From contig CAKZFX010000024.1 of NCBI GenBank assembly GCA_936908745.1, positions 22,204 to 86,203 of the forward strand: 64,000 bases of DNA. Direction: 5' to 3'. Position numbers and translations under genes: made by a program. Numbering within the stretch: position 1 is the first letter of the stretch; each line of letters starts with the position of its first letter. Below the pieces are notes generated by a model, which was given only the letters and a program-made list of their open reading frames with translations, was not told where the DNA came from and did not search any database. Source of the DNA: an uncultured Chitinophagaceae bacterium. GTDB taxonomy: Bacteria; Bacteroidota; Bacteroidia; Chitinophagales; Chitinophagaceae. Of this stretch, positions 32,490 through 41,797 are shown piece by piece.

Positions 32490-35009
32490 TTAGCCAAATA
32501 ATTCGGGTTGATTGTCCTCCTCTTTTGACTTTACCCACTCCATTTCTGTGGACTTGCTATAGTCAGCCAATTTTGCGCCAACTGTTCTCCAGCCGGTCAC
32601 TTCGGTGATTTTATTGATCTTTATTTTTCCTTTTCGTACCTGTGCGCCTCTTCCCTGCTGCATCGCCAGCACCGGCTCTTCGGATGTGGTCACGGTTTCC
32701 ACGTAGTTGCCTTCACCTTCTTTGATAAAAAGGAATTTGGATTTCAACGTGGTCGTTTCAATTTTGAAACGTTTCACCATGAATTGTTTTTTATCCATAT
32801 CGGCATATACCGCCGTCACGATTTTTTCAGGATTGAACTTCTCAATGAAAATAACTTTCTCCGCATCTATCTTCTGTGTGAGTTCCTGGTCAGTCACTTC
32901 ATAGTTGCCATCGCTGTACATCACCAGTATTTTATCGTCGGCTTCAAATACACCGAGATAGGTTCCTTTTTCTTCCACGGTCAGGCGGCCAAACTGGTCA
33001 TCATACCACATTTTTTTACCGGCAATCGTTGAGCGACCGGCTTCTTTAAACTTCACATTTTTGATCGGGTACTTTGTTACCTGATTGCCCATGCTGCTCC
33101 GTCCTTTGATTGCCAATTCTTCAAAGTAAAAATCAAAGTCTTTAATCCTTGCAGAAGAAGACGGACTTAAAACGATCTTCACCACTTCGGCTTCACCATT
33201 CGGGTTTACGCTGAAGTAATGGACTTTACTTTTTTCATCGCCTTTGGTGAGGTCGTATTCTTTATCCCTTGTCACACCCGTCACGTTAAAGCGTTTGGCA
33301 TAGCTCATGCCCGCTTTCCCGTCGGAATAGATCATATTATACGTGGTGCGCTCGTCGTTTTTCTGGAAAACGGCGGCGTGTAAAATGTCTTTGCCGATAA
33401 AGGCTTTATCCGACACTTTTACCACTTTCATAATGCCACGTTTGGCAAAAACGATGATATCATCGAGGTCAGAACATTCAAACAGGAATTCATCTTTTTT
33501 CAATCCTGTACCGATAAAACCTTCTTCCCTGTTTACATATAGTTTAGCATTGGCAATTGCTACCGCTTTCGCTTCGATCACTTCAAATTCTTTGATCTCG
33601 GTTTTACGTTCGCGGCCTTTGCCATATTTTTTTAACAGGTTTTCATAATACGCAACGGTAAAATCAACAAGGTTGTTCAGATCATGTTTTACCTGTTTGA
33701 TATCAGCCTCTAAACCTTTAATCTGGTCGTTCAGTTCATCAATATCTAATTTATAAATACGGCGAACCGGTTTCTCCGTCAGCTTGATAATATCTTCACG
33801 GGTGATGTCACGTTTCAACTGTTTTTTAAACGGTGTAAACGCTTTATCAATTGAATCTAATACTTTGTCCCAGGTCTCATGTTTTTTCTCCAGCTCTTTG
33901 TATATTTTTTCTTCAAAGAAGATTTTTTCCAAAGAAGTATAATGCCATTTTTCCTGCAGTTCTCCGAGCTTGATCTTCAACTCCTGCTCTAACAGATCTT
34001 TTGTTTTGTCAACCGACAAACGAAGCAACTCCTGCACACCGAGGAACTGCGGTTTCATGTCCACGATCACGCAGGCATTTGGCGAAATAGACACTTCACA
34101 ATCGGTGAATTTATACAAGGCATCAATCGTAATGTCAGGCGAAATACCGGGAGCCAGGTCCACCTGTATTTCCACTTCAGCCGCTGTATTGTCCGTTACT
34201 TTCTTGATCTTGATCTTGCCACCGTCATTCGCTTTTACAATGGATTCCATCAGCTGCGTGGTGGTAACGCCATACGGCACACTGCGGATGGCCAATGTCT
34301 TTTTATCTACTTCTTCGATATGCGCCCGCACTTTTACCTTGCCACCTCTTTTGCCGCTGTTGTAGTCAGCCACATCAATCATACCGCCGGTAAGAAAGTC
34401 AGGATATAAATCAAATTTCTTTCCTCGTAAGTATTTAATCGCCGCTTCAATCAGTTCGCAGAAATTATGTGGAAGGATTTTGGTTGATAAACCTACGGCA
34501 ATACCATCAGCGCCTTGTGCCAGCAGCAACGGGAATTTCATTGGCAATGTGACCGGTTCGTTTTTACGGCCATCATAGCTTAATTGCCATTGGGTGGTTT
34601 TGGCGTTGAACGCAACGTCTAAAGCAAATTTGCTCAAACGTGCCTCGATATAACGGGCTGCCGCCGCATCGTCGCCGGTGCGCACATCACCCCAGTTACC
34701 CTGCGTATCAATCAGCAGATCTTTTTGTCCCATGTTTACCAGCGCATCACCGATACTTGCGTCGCCATGCGGGTGGTATTGCATTGCCTGCCCGATGATG
34801 TTCGCCACTTTGTTGTAGCGACCGTCATCCATTTCTTTCATCGCATGCAGGATGCGGCGTTGCACCGGCTTTAATCCATCTTCAATCGCCGGAACCGCCC
34901 TTTCAAGAATTACATAGGATGCATAGTCCAAAAACCATGTCTTATACTGACCATGTAAGCCATTATCATTATTCTGAACCTGTGATAAATCTTTGTCTTT
35001 CTTTGCCAT
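32490..35009 (-). CDS. parC: DNA topoisomerase IV subunit A
   Basis: An 839-residue type IIA topoisomerase subunit that cuts and rejoins DNA. The catalytic tyrosine is Tyr120 in AAARYIEARL, the nearby QYHPHGD motif (77-83) binds DNA, and PFPLLLAQGADGIAVG-type motif KFPLLLAQGADGIAVGLST follows. The C-terminal beta-pinwheel part (about 520-800) is present but lacks an obvious GyrA box, favouring ParC over GyrA. ParE is encoded three genes upstream on the same strand, so the two subunits share an operon interrupted by two unrelated genes. Confidence 0.93.
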   Translation of the reverse strand: MAKKDKDLSQVQNNDNGLHGQYKTWFLDYASYVILERAVPAIEDGLKPVQRRILHAMKEMDDGRYNKVANIIGQAMQYHPHGDASIGDALVNMGQKDLLIDTQGNWGDVRTGDDAAAARYIEARLSKFALDVAFNAKTTQWQLSYDGRKNEPVTLPMKFPLLLAQGADGIAVGLSTKILPHNFCELIEAAIKYLRGKKFDLYPDFLTGGMIDVADYNSGKRGGKVKVRAHIEEVDKKTLAIRSVPYGVTTTQLMESIVKANDGGKIKIKKVTDNTAAEVEIQVDLAPGISPDITIDALYKFTDCEVSISPNACVIVDMKPQFLGVQELLRLSVDKTKDLLEQELKIKLGELQEKWHYTSLEKIFFEEKIYKELEKKHETWDKVLDSIDKAFTPFKKQLKRDITREDIIKLTEKPVRRIYKLDIDELNDQIKGLEADIKQVKHDLNNLVDFTVAYYENLLKKYGKGRERKTEIKEFEVIEAKAVAIANAKLYVNREEGFIGTGLKKDEFLFECSDLDDIIVFAKRGIMKVVKVSDKAFIGKDILHAAVFQKNDERTTYNMIYSDGKAGMSYAKRFNVTGVTRDKEYDLTKGDEKSKVHYFSVNPNGEAEVVKIVLSPSSSARIKDFDFYFEELAIKGRSSMGNQVTKYPIKNVKFKEAGRSTIAGKKMWYDDQFGRLTVEEKGTYLGVFEADDKILVMYSDGNYEVTDQELTQKIDAEKVIFIEKFNPEKIVTAVYADMDKKQFMVKRFKIETTTLKSKFLFIKEGEGNYVETVTTSEEPVLAMQQGRGAQVRKGKIKINKITEVTGWRTVGAKLADYSKSTEMEWVKSKEEDNQPELFG

Positions 35010-35041
35010 TCTGTTTTACACTTTTGATCGTTGGCTGTTTG

Positions 35042-35893
35042 TTATTGATTAGCCAGTTCTTCTTGTTCTACATTGGTTTGTTTTGCACCTGCCAGTTTCA
35101 CATCAAAGTCTTTCCAGCCTTTTGCCACATCGCCTGTCACTTCTATTTTTCCGTCGGTGATCAGTTGTTTCATGCGGTGCATGATAAAAATATCGCCGGT
35201 TTTAATTTTCATCCGGTTGAGTGTATTGGATAATACTCTTGTTGCCTTCTGCCACTCAGCAGTCAGGTTTTTTAAAATCTCGTTGTCATAAAAACTTTCT
35301 TCCTTGCCGGCAATCTTCTTTCCGCCTTCCAGTATGCGCACCACGGCATTTTCTTCCACGATTTTTTTCCACTCGTCCGGGTCCACTTCAAACTCACTTA
35401 ATGTAATCGGGCGAGACAAACGTTTTGCTTTCAAAAATTCTTTGGGTTGAATCTCATGCAGCCAGGAAGGATAGAATATTTGTCCTTTTTCATTGATAAA
35501 AGGAAGGTTGTTCATATACAGGGTCATGATACGTCCCTGGTAAGGTTTCAGTTGCGGCATCAGCCAGTAATAACCGGTTACGTCATGCTGGTTTTGTCCC
35601 ATCCAGATCCAAACCTGTTCATCGGGATTGGCTTCCAGTTTTTCAATAATTGATTTTACAGTTTCACGATCATCAAAGCTGCCGATATTTTCTTCTTTGT
35701 ACGGCGAACCCTGCGATTGTTGTTTCCACCATTCCAGTCTTGCATTCCAGCCTTCTTCGGTATCTAAATCCGTCAACGGGCCTACGGCAAAATCATCTTT
35801 GATCTGCAACACTTCACCGGCTAATTCTGCATCCAGTTCCATTACCTGTTGCATCAACGCAACTTCACTTTCATTAAAAACAATGTGTATCAT
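35042..35893 (-). CDS. DUF1835 domain-containing protein
   Basis: A 283-residue soluble protein with the DUF1835 start MIHIVFNESEVALMQQ and the WNARLEWWKQQ segment, followed by DEQVWIWMGQNQHDVTGYYWL, and a C-terminal DUF3658-like part (about 150-250). These proteins are widespread with no established function. It lies 6 bp after the methyltransferase gene and 32 bp before parC, so it is expressed with topoisomerase IV. Confidence 0.85.
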   Translation of the reverse strand: MIHIVFNESEVALMQQVMELDAELAGEVLQIKDDFAVGPLTDLDTEEGWNARLEWWKQQSQGSPYKEENIGSFDDRETVKSIIEKLEANPDEQVWIWMGQNQHDVTGYYWLMPQLKPYQGRIMTLYMNNLPFINEKGQIFYPSWLHEIQPKEFLKAKRLSRPITLSEFEVDPDEWKKIVEENAVVRILEGGKKIAGKEESFYDNEILKNLTAEWQKATRVLSNTLNRMKIKTGDIFIMHRMKQLITDGKIEVTGDVAKGWKDFDVKLAGAKQTNVEQEELANQ

Positions 35894-35899
35894 ATTCGC

Positions 35900-36625
35900 T
35901 TACTTTCTTATTTTAAGGGCTAAGAATAAATAATTGTTGGCCGCCCCGATCACTTCATAGTTTACATAGAAGCTTTCTGTAAATATTTTAAACGCCATAA
36001 ACTCGTGTTTCGGCACGGCAAATTCATCAAATAATAAAATATCACCGTCGTTCAGGAAACGGTACAGTTGCGACAAACTGAAAATGGTGGCGCTGAAAAG
36101 ATCCGCATCCAAATGGATCAGTTTTCGTTTACCGTTCTCATATTTTTCTAAAAAAGGGATCAATGTATCCTGGAAAAGACCTTTGTAAAAACCGGCTCTT
36201 GGGTCATTAATATTCAGCGATTCCAAAGCCACCGCCATTGAGCCTTTGGCGAAGGGCCCGAAGTCTTCTGGCAATCCTTCAAACGTATCAAAGCCATAGA
36301 ATTCAGATGCTGCATTTTTATTATGCTCCAGCCACCATTTAAATGAATGACCGCCGCAAACGCCAAATTCAAAGTAGTCGATCGCTTCATTTTGCAAACC
36401 TTCCTGCTGGCTGACTGCTTCGTAGAGTTTTAAGCGACGGTTGTAATCCCAGCGGGATTGATACCAGTCGTTATAACCCGTCACTTTTGTGTTTTTTCTC
36501 CACTTGCTCAGCTTCGACATATAAACAGCATTCAGCATGACACCTGTGAATGGTTCCGCAATGCCATGCAAACGCCATCTCATAAACAGCGATTTTGTTT
36601 TCCGTATAATGCCGAGTTTGCTCAT
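35900..36625 (-). CDS. TylF/MycF-like SAM-dependent methyltransferase
   Basis: A 241-residue class I methyltransferase. The SAM-binding motif is YFEFGVCGGHSFKWW (about 84-98); FYGFDTFEGLPEDFGPF, LIHLDADLFSAT (an acidic metal-binding pair as in macrocin O-methyltransferase TylF/MycF) and GDILLFDEF follow. Such enzymes methylate hydroxyls of sugars or small molecules. It starts 3 bp after parE, an odd place for a sugar methyltransferase and possibly a chance insertion into the operon. Confidence 0.85.
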   Translation of the reverse strand: MSKLGIIRKTKSLFMRWRLHGIAEPFTGVMLNAVYMSKLSKWRKNTKVTGYNDWYQSRWDYNRRLKLYEAVSQQEGLQNEAIDYFEFGVCGGHSFKWWLEHNKNAASEFYGFDTFEGLPEDFGPFAKGSMAVALESLNINDPRAGFYKGLFQDTLIPFLEKYENGKRKLIHLDADLFSATIFSLSQLYRFLNDGDILLFDEFAVPKHEFMAFKIFTESFYVNYEVIGAANNYLFLALKIRK

Positions 36626-36628
36626 AGG

Positions 36629-38527
36629 TTATGCTTCTTCTTCTACCCTGTCCAATTCTACTTTCAGGTTATTGATAATAAATTCCTGTCTTTCCATGGT
36701 GTTTTTGCCCATGTAATATTCCAGCAGGTGCTGAATATGCTCACCCGTTTCCAGATTCATCAAGGTTGTTTTCATTTCAGCTCCGATAAAACGACCAAAT
36801 TCATCCGGTGAAATCTCACCCAACCCTTTGAATCGTGTGATCTCGGGTTTGGCACCCAGCTTTTTCATGGCCGCTTGTTTTTCTTCTTCGCTGTAACAGT
36901 AAATCGTTTCCTGTTTATTGCGCACACGGAACAAGGGCGTTTCCAACACATGTACGTGGTTATGTTTCACCAAATCCGGGAAGAATTGCAGGAAGAACGT
37001 CATCAGCAGCAAACGGATGTGCATACCATCCACGTCGGCATCGGTGGCAATCACCACGTTGTTGTAACGGAGACCGTCGAGTCCTTCTTCAATATTCAGC
37101 GCATGTTGCAACAAGTTAAATTCCTCGTTTTCGTACACCACTTTTTTCGTAAGGCCAAAACAGTTGAGCGGTTTACCACGCAAACTGAATACGGCCTGTG
37201 TTTCCACACTGCGGGCTTTGGTGATAGATCCGCTGGCACTATCACCTTCGGTAATGAAGATGGTAGTCTCCGCTTGTTTGGCAGCAAATTCTTCTTTGTT
37301 TTTTGCAGGGGCTTCATCATTAAAATGAAAACGGCAATCACGCAGCTTACGGTTGTGCAGGTTGGCTTTCTTGGCCCTTTCGTTTGCCAGTTTTTTGATA
37401 CCGGCCAGTTCCTTTCGTTCTCTTTCGCTTTGCTCGATACGCTTTTTCAACGCATCGGCTACTGCACTGTTTTTATGTAAAAAATTGTCGAGTTCTTTGG
37501 ACAAGAAATCGCCCATGAATTGTTTCATGGTTGGCCCGTCCACATCCACGTTGATGGAGCCCAGTTTTGTTTTTGTTTGTGATTCAAACACCGGCTCCAC
37601 CACACGCACCGAAACAGCCGCTACGATACCTGTGCGGATATCGGCCGCATCGTAGTCCTTTTTAAAGAAGTCGCGGATCGTTTTTACATAGGCTTCACGA
37701 AAAGCCTGCTGGTGTGTTCCACCCTGCGTAGTATGCTGACCATTTACGAAACTGTAAATATCCTCGCCATAGTCGTTATTATGGGTGATGGAAAGTTCAA
37801 TATCATTTCCTGTAAGGTGAATGATCGGGTAACGGATTTCGTCGGCATTCGTCTTACGTTGCAATAAATCCAGCAAACCATTTTTACTGACATAGCTTTT
37901 GCCATTAAACTGGATCTTCAAACCGGCATTCAGGAAACAATAGTTCCATATCTGGTTTTCCAAAAACTCCGGGTGGAATTTGAAGTTTTTAAAAACGGTG
38001 TCATCAGGGATAAACGTCACCATTGTTCCGTTTTGCTCACCCGTTTTTCCTTCTTTATGTTCTTTGATCAGAACGCCTCTTTCAAATTCGGCTGTTTTTT
38101 CTTTTCCTTCCCGTACCGCCGTTACCTTGAAGTAGTTGCTCAACGCATTCACGGCTTTTGTACCCACACCATTCAGACCTACTGATTTCTGGAAAGCCTT
38201 ACTATCGTATTTGGCGCCGGTATTGATCTTGCTCACTACGTCCACCACTTTTCCCAACGGAATACCACGGCCATAGTCACGAACGGTTACCGATTTTTCT
38301 TCAATCGTCAGTTCCACCGTTTTTCCATAACCCATGGTAAATTCATCGATACAGTTGTCCATCACTTCCTTTACCAACACGTAAATACCATCGTCGGGAG
38401 AAGATCCATCGCCCAGTTTCCCGATATACATACCCGGCCGCAGGCGGATATGTTCTTTCCAGTCGAGTGATTTGATGCTGTCTTCGTCGTAGTTAAAAAG
38501 GTTGGTTGTTTCTTTTTCTTTTGCCAT
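36629..38527 (-). CDS. parE: DNA topoisomerase IV subunit B
   Basis: A 632-residue ATPase subunit. The GHKL site shows EVMDNCIDEF (Mg/ATP-binding Asn), DYGRGIPLG and VGLNGVGTKAVNALS; the transducer carries QSERERKELAG after it; the TOPRIM domain has EGDSASG (about 430) and the DADVDGMHIR metal motif. Length and the RLRPGMYIGKLG start are those of Bacteroidota ParE, shorter than most GyrB. I start at the ATG at 38527 (MAKEKETT); upstream in-frame codons are only TTG. It heads the operon parE-methyltransferase-DUF1835-parC-mgtC. Confidence 0.94.
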   Translation of the reverse strand: MAKEKETTNLFNYDEDSIKSLDWKEHIRLRPGMYIGKLGDGSSPDDGIYVLVKEVMDNCIDEFTMGYGKTVELTIEEKSVTVRDYGRGIPLGKVVDVVSKINTGAKYDSKAFQKSVGLNGVGTKAVNALSNYFKVTAVREGKEKTAEFERGVLIKEHKEGKTGEQNGTMVTFIPDDTVFKNFKFHPEFLENQIWNYCFLNAGLKIQFNGKSYVSKNGLLDLLQRKTNADEIRYPIIHLTGNDIELSITHNNDYGEDIYSFVNGQHTTQGGTHQQAFREAYVKTIRDFFKKDYDAADIRTGIVAAVSVRVVEPVFESQTKTKLGSINVDVDGPTMKQFMGDFLSKELDNFLHKNSAVADALKKRIEQSERERKELAGIKKLANERAKKANLHNRKLRDCRFHFNDEAPAKNKEEFAAKQAETTIFITEGDSASGSITKARSVETQAVFSLRGKPLNCFGLTKKVVYENEEFNLLQHALNIEEGLDGLRYNNVVIATDADVDGMHIRLLLMTFFLQFFPDLVKHNHVHVLETPLFRVRNKQETIYCYSEEEKQAAMKKLGAKPEITRFKGLGEISPDEFGRFIGAEMKTTLMNLETGEHIQHLLEYYMGKNTMERQEFIINNLKVELDRVEEEA

Positions 38528-38606
38528 CGCCTTCAATTCAATCTTAATTCTAAACTGTTAATTGCTGATACTAAATGCCGCCTCTTGTTCAGGGCTGGAC
38601 ATCGGG

Positions 38607-38636
38607 CAAATATAATAAAACGCACCCTCGTTCCAA
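38607..38636 (-). promoter_or_regulatory. Promoter of the topoisomerase IV operon
   Basis: On the minus strand TTG (38636-38634), 19 bases, then TATATTTG (38614-38607), a full consensus match, about 80 bases before the parE ATG. Confidence 0.65.
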
Positions 38637-38763
38637 GATTTGTAGTTATGCACAAGTGGGGAAAAAATCAGCGCTTTTTTTATTGGAAAAACGGTCCAGA
38701 TCTTCCGTATAAATCCATATTGTTAACAGTATGAGCGGCAGGGCTTATCTGGCCTCAATCACT

Positions 38764-38771
38764 TACATTTG
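38764..38771 (+). promoter_or_regulatory. -7 promoter box of the PafA gene
   Basis: TACATTTG is a full match to TAnnTTTG, 17 bases before the ATG at 38789. With the parE promoter it makes this 260-bp spacer a divergent promoter region with separate, non-overlapping sites. Confidence 0.6.
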
Positions 38772-38788
38772 TCACCTAATTTTTATCT

Positions 38789-40408
38789 ATGCGGAAACTA
38801 TTGACCGTCCTCCTTTTTTCTGTATGTTTTGTTACAGTAAAAGCCCAATCCGGTGTCCAGCGTCCTAAATTAGTAGTCGGTATCGTGATCGACCAGATGC
38901 GCTGGGATTATCTCTACCGTTTCAACGACCGCTATGCGGCAGATGGCGGTTTTAAAAGAATGCTGGGGCAAGGTTTCACTTGCGAAAACACGTTGATCCC
39001 TTATGCGCCAACTATCACGGCTTGTGGCCATAGTTCTATTTATACAGGTTCGGTACCCGCAATAAACGGCATCACCGGCAATTACTGGTGGGATAACCAG
39101 GAAATGCGTTCGGTGTATTGTACAGAAGATAAATCAGTAAAAACAGTCGGCAGTTCTTCAACATTGGGTTTGATGAGCCCCAAAAATATGTTTGTGACCA
39201 CTATTTGCGACGAACTGCGCCTGGCTACGAATTTCCGCAGCAAAGTGATCGGTGTTTCACCAAAAGACCGTGGCAGCATTTTACCTGCCGGACATAGTGC
39301 CAATGCGGCTTACTGGTATGACAATACCGTTGGCGACTGGATCACTTCTACTTATTACATGAACGATTTGCCTAAATGGGTAAAGGATTTCAACAGCCAG
39401 AAGCTGGTTGATAAGTATTATGCGAAAGGATGGGATCTATTATACCCTGCCAATACCTATTTACAAAGTAGTGCCGACGAAAAGAAGTATGAAGGCAAGC
39501 CCTTTGGCAAAGGTTTTCCGTATGATCTGAAAGGAATGATCGGCAAATCATATGGTTCGGTGATCACCACGCCTTATGGCAATACATTGACGGCAGAGTT
39601 TGCAAAAGCAGCCGTTACCAATGAAAAACTCGGTGATGATGAGTTTACAGACTTCCTTGCAGTAAGTTTTTCTTCTCCTGATTATATTGGCCACACATTT
39701 GGCCCTAACTCAATGGAAGCCGAAGATGCTTACCTGCGCCTGGATAAAGAACTCGGCAGCCTGTTTGATTTTTTAGATAAAAATGTAGGTAAAGGACAGT
39801 ATACAGTTTTCCTTTCTGCTGATCATGGCGCTTCGCAGGTACCTGAATTTTTACAGGAAAATAAAATCCCTGCCGGACGTGTTTTTATGAATAATGTGAC
39901 CAAGGCATTAAATGATAACCTGAAAGCTAAGTATGGCATTTCCAATATCATTGTAAGCGATGACAATTACCAATTGCATTTCAATCACAATGCGTTAGAC
40001 TCTGCAAAAGTGGATGCAGAAGAAGTAGCCAAAATGGCTTGCTGGTATTTGTCAAGGGAGGCGGGTGTTGCCCGTGCGTTTCCGCTGGAAGAGCTGAATG
40101 AAGTGCCTTTGCCGGGAAAAATTCGGGAAATGCTGAATAATGGTTATTTTCCCAAACGAAATGGCGATGTCCAGGTCATTCTCCAGTCGCATTATATAGA
40201 CGCTTACAGCACTACCGGAACGACACATGGATTGTGGAACCCTTACGATGCACATATTCCTTTGCTGTGGTATGGATGGGGCATCAAACAGGGAAAACTG
40301 AACCGGGAAACCTATATGACCGATATTGCTCCTACCCTTGCAGCGTTGCTGCACATCCAGATGCCAAGCGGAACAATTGGACATGTGATACCTGAGGTGA
40401 TGAAATAA
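38789..40408 (+). CDS. pafA: PafA-type alkaline phosphatase
   Basis: A 539-residue exported phosphomonoesterase (signal peptide to Ala19/Gln20). The alkaline phosphatase superfamily core shows metal-binding Asp35 in GIVIDQMRWD, the threonine nucleophile Thr77 in APTITACGHSS, metal ligands in SADHGASQVPEF, and the late metal histidine in TTGTTHG. This is the PafA subgroup common in Bacteroidota, which releases phosphate from many esters in the periplasm, calcium- or zinc-dependent. A second exported protein gene follows 28 bp later. Confidence 0.92.
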   Translation: MRKLLTVLLFSVCFVTVKAQSGVQRPKLVVGIVIDQMRWDYLYRFNDRYAADGGFKRMLGQGFTCENTLIPYAPTITACGHSSIYTGSVPAINGITGNYWWDNQEMRSVYCTEDKSVKTVGSSSTLGLMSPKNMFVTTICDELRLATNFRSKVIGVSPKDRGSILPAGHSANAAYWYDNTVGDWITSTYYMNDLPKWVKDFNSQKLVDKYYAKGWDLLYPANTYLQSSADEKKYEGKPFGKGFPYDLKGMIGKSYGSVITTPYGNTLTAEFAKAAVTNEKLGDDEFTDFLAVSFSSPDYIGHTFGPNSMEAEDAYLRLDKELGSLFDFLDKNVGKGQYTVFLSADHGASQVPEFLQENKIPAGRVFMNNVTKALNDNLKAKYGISNIIVSDDNYQLHFNHNALDSAKVDAEEVAKMACWYLSREAGVARAFPLEELNEVPLPGKIREMLNNGYFPKRNGDVQVILQSHYIDAYSTTGTTHGLWNPYDAHIPLLWYGWGIKQGKLNRETYMTDIAPTLAALLHIQMPSGTIGHVIPEVMK

Positions 40409-40436
40409 GAAGATGTCACCACATAACCTTTGATAT

Positions 40437-41468
40437 ATGAGAAAGCTTTTGGGATGTTTGATCGCCTTACTGCTTTTAGCAGGCAACTTATGGGCGCAAC
40501 CTCCGCAACTGGTAGAAGCCGCTAAGTTTTTTATGGACGAAGTGCCGTTTGAAATGACGATCACTTCCGACCTGAAAAACCTGCAATTAAAGAAAATGCA
40601 GAAGCAGTACCAACCGGCCACCGTTACGATCCGGCTCCCCGACAGCACCGTGATCACCGAGCAGGTCAGGATACAGACAAGAGGTAAATTCAGGCTGGAA
40701 AACTGCAATATGCCGCCTATCGGCATGAATTTTAAAAATGAAAGTTCACCCCGCCTGCAAAGTCTTGGCAAACTAAAGCTGGTATGCGGCTGTGGCTCCA
40801 GCAATGAAGATGAGCAACTCATCATCAAAGAATACCTTGCCTATAAGATCTACAATATGCTGACTGAAAAAAGTTTCAGGGTCAGGCTGGTAAAGATCAC
40901 GTACGACGATACAAAAGGCAAAGTAAAAAAGTATTCGCAATACGGTTTCCTGCTGGAAGATGTGGATGCGATGGCCGCAAGAAACAAATGCGTGGAAGTG
41001 GAAGGCAAACAGTACCTGACCGAAGCCACCAACCGCAAACAAATGACCATGGTGGCCATGTTTGAATATATGATCGGCAACCTCGATTGGTCGGTTCCCA
41101 ATTATCATAACATAAAACTGATGCGTACGGAAAGCGACCCTAATTCGACCCCGATCGCCGTTCCGTATGACCTGAATCATTGCGGGCTGGTGGATGCCAG
41201 CTATGCGGCGCCGCCGGAAGAATTAGAATTAAAATCGGTGCGTGAGCGTAAGTATCGGGGCTTCCCCCGGAGCATCGAGGAACATGAAGAAGCAGCCGCT
41301 ATTTTTAAAGCGAAAAAAGAAGATGTGCTGAATCTTATCAACAATTGCCAGTGGCTGAGCAGCAAGTATAAGAAAGACCTTACCAGCTACTTAGGTGAAT
41401 TTTATAAAGTAATCGAGAGCAAAAACCTTATCAAACGGGAGTTTATAGACGGTGCAAGAACACAATAA
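40437..41468 (+). CDS. Secreted protein with weak CotH-kinase-like pattern
   Basis: A 343-residue exported protein (signal peptide MRKLLGCLIALLLLAGNLWAQ). A beta-rich N-terminal part (VRIQTRGKFRLENCNMPPIGMNF) is followed by IIKEYLAYKIYNMLT, YGFLLEDVDAMA, FEYMIGNLDWSV and PYDLNHCGLV, an order of helices, acidic loop and Asn-Asp site reminiscent of CotH-type protein kinases. The similarity is by eye and could be coincidental; without it the protein is of unknown function. It may be co-transcribed with pafA. Confidence 0.65.
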   Translation: MRKLLGCLIALLLLAGNLWAQPPQLVEAAKFFMDEVPFEMTITSDLKNLQLKKMQKQYQPATVTIRLPDSTVITEQVRIQTRGKFRLENCNMPPIGMNFKNESSPRLQSLGKLKLVCGCGSSNEDEQLIIKEYLAYKIYNMLTEKSFRVRLVKITYDDTKGKVKKYSQYGFLLEDVDAMAARNKCVEVEGKQYLTEATNRKQMTMVAMFEYMIGNLDWSVPNYHNIKLMRTESDPNSTPIAVPYDLNHCGLVDASYAAPPEELELKSVRERKYRGFPRSIEEHEEAAAIFKAKKEDVLNLINNCQWLSSKYKKDLTSYLGEFYKVIESKNLIKREFIDGARTQ

Positions 41469-41531
41469 TGTTAGCAAGTTTGCAACCTTTTGTGTGATGC
41501 AGAAATCTTACTTTCGCAAAAACACATTTTA

Positions 41532-41792
41532 ATGGAATTGAAAGAACAGTTTGAAACCGCGGTCGCCGATAGCAAGTCTTTGTCAGAAAAACCAAGCAAT
41601 GAAACATTGCTGCAATTGTATTCTTTGTATAAACAAGCTACTGAAGGAGATGTAAACATAGATCCGCCTGCCAATCCTTTTGATTTTGTGGCCAAAGCAA
41701 AATTTGAAGCATGGTCTGGTTTGAAAGGAAAAACAAACGAACAGGCGATGACAGATTATGTGTCGCTGGTAGGAAAACTCAAATCAAATTAA
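41532..41792 (+). CDS. Acyl-CoA-binding protein
   Basis: An 86-residue four-helix protein of the ACBP family, which binds long-chain acyl-CoA esters in the cytosol. Signature residues are QLYSLYKQATEGDVN (the LYsxyKQAtxGd motif, about 28-42) and FVAKAKFEAWSGLKGKT (about 52-68). The start at 41532 (MELKEQFE) matches the family, while an upstream in-frame ATG at 41490 would add 14 unrelated residues. Bacterial copies are usually short and single-gene, as here. Confidence 0.93.
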   Translation: MELKEQFETAVADSKSLSEKPSNETLLQLYSLYKQATEGDVNIDPPANPFDFVAKAKFEAWSGLKGKTNEQAMTDYVSLVGKLKSN

Positions 41793-41797
41793 GCCTC

